Shown: positions 13,906 to 13,966 of the stretch, in pieces | How the letters are laid out: each line of letters opens with the position of its first letter | How positions within the stretch are numbered: position 1 is the stretch's first letter | Source: CAVPDE01 sp964580575 | Lineage (GTDB): Bacteria; Desulfobacterota; DSM-4660; Desulfatiglandales; HGW-15 | Direction: 5' to 3' | Length of the DNA: 13,966 nt | Assembly: GCA_964580575.1 (NCBI GenBank) | Contig: CAZOLJ010000103.1 | Span: forward strand, 1 to 13,966 | Notes under the pieces: model-generated | Told to the model about the DNA's origin: nothing | Database searches by the model: none | Seen by the model: the letters and a program-made list of their open reading frames with translations, nothing else | Position numbers and translations under genes: made by a program

Positions 13906-13934
13906 ACTTTAGGTAATTTGATTTAGGAAGTCAA
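13906..13934 (-). promoter_or_regulatory. Predicted promoter for the antitoxin gene
   Basis: On the minus strand TTGACT (13929-13934) is followed after 17 nt by TAAAGT (13906-13911). RNA would start near 13899, giving a leader of about 30 nt before the ATG at 13868. The match is good in both boxes and spacing; an operator palindrome is not evident. Confidence 0.45.
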
Positions 13935-13966
13935 CCGCAAGAGACGAAAACTGCGACCAAATTCCC

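Overview
The window is G+C-rich, gene-dense bacterial DNA. The gene set fits an anaerobic bacterium, and a Desulfobacterota (deltaproteobacterial) host is my best inference: a four-gene 2-oxoacid:ferredoxin oxidoreductase, a LarA-type nickel racemase homologue, a TRAP binding-protein relic and a Liv-type ABC transporter. The host assignment rests on gene content and style only; no rRNA or other marker gene is present.

Left part (1-7913), all on the minus strand. Reading in the direction of transcription: an MmgE/PrpD-family enzyme; an XRE-cupin regulator 15 nt behind it; the first ~40 codons of a broken TRAP (DctP) binding-protein gene, whose stop overlaps the start of a LarA-like nickel-pincer racemase/epimerase; a 235-bp element bounded by 28-bp perfect inverted repeats; then alpha, beta, gamma and delta subunits of a 2-oxoacid:acceptor oxidoreductase, tightly coupled. 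The delta subunit is a fusion of a GltD-like iron-sulfur/flavoprotein part and a 2[4Fe-4S] ferredoxin, but its flavin/NAD(P)H part looks eroded. At the very edge the first 22 codons of another minus-strand gene are visible, behind a good promoter of its own.

Right part (8113-13508), plus strand. A small unrecognised protein is followed by a branched-chain-amino-acid-type (HAAT) ABC transporter: periplasmic binding protein, LivH permease, a LivM-LivG fusion (permease plus ATPase in one chain), and LivF ATPase. A strong intrinsic terminator lies between the binding-protein gene and livH. Beyond it (13671-13868, minus) is a short Phd/YefM antitoxin without a visible toxin, in more A+T-rich DNA.

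Working model (inference): this is a catabolic island for a small carboxylic acid. The Liv transporter would import an acid or amino acid; the LarA homologue would interconvert 2-hydroxyacid stereoisomers; a dehydrogenase not in this window would give the 2-oxoacid; and the ferredoxin oxidoreductase would decarboxylate it to an acyl-CoA and reduced ferredoxin. The MmgE/PrpD enzyme would act on a related polycarboxylate, and the XRE-cupin protein would sense the substrate. None of the substrates can be read from the sequence.

No tRNA, rRNA, CRISPR array or complete insertion sequence was found. The unusual features are mostly structural: the inverted-repeat element, the coupled dctP relic, the terminator inside the liv operon, an 8-nt periodic repeat, and a palindromic REP-like block.
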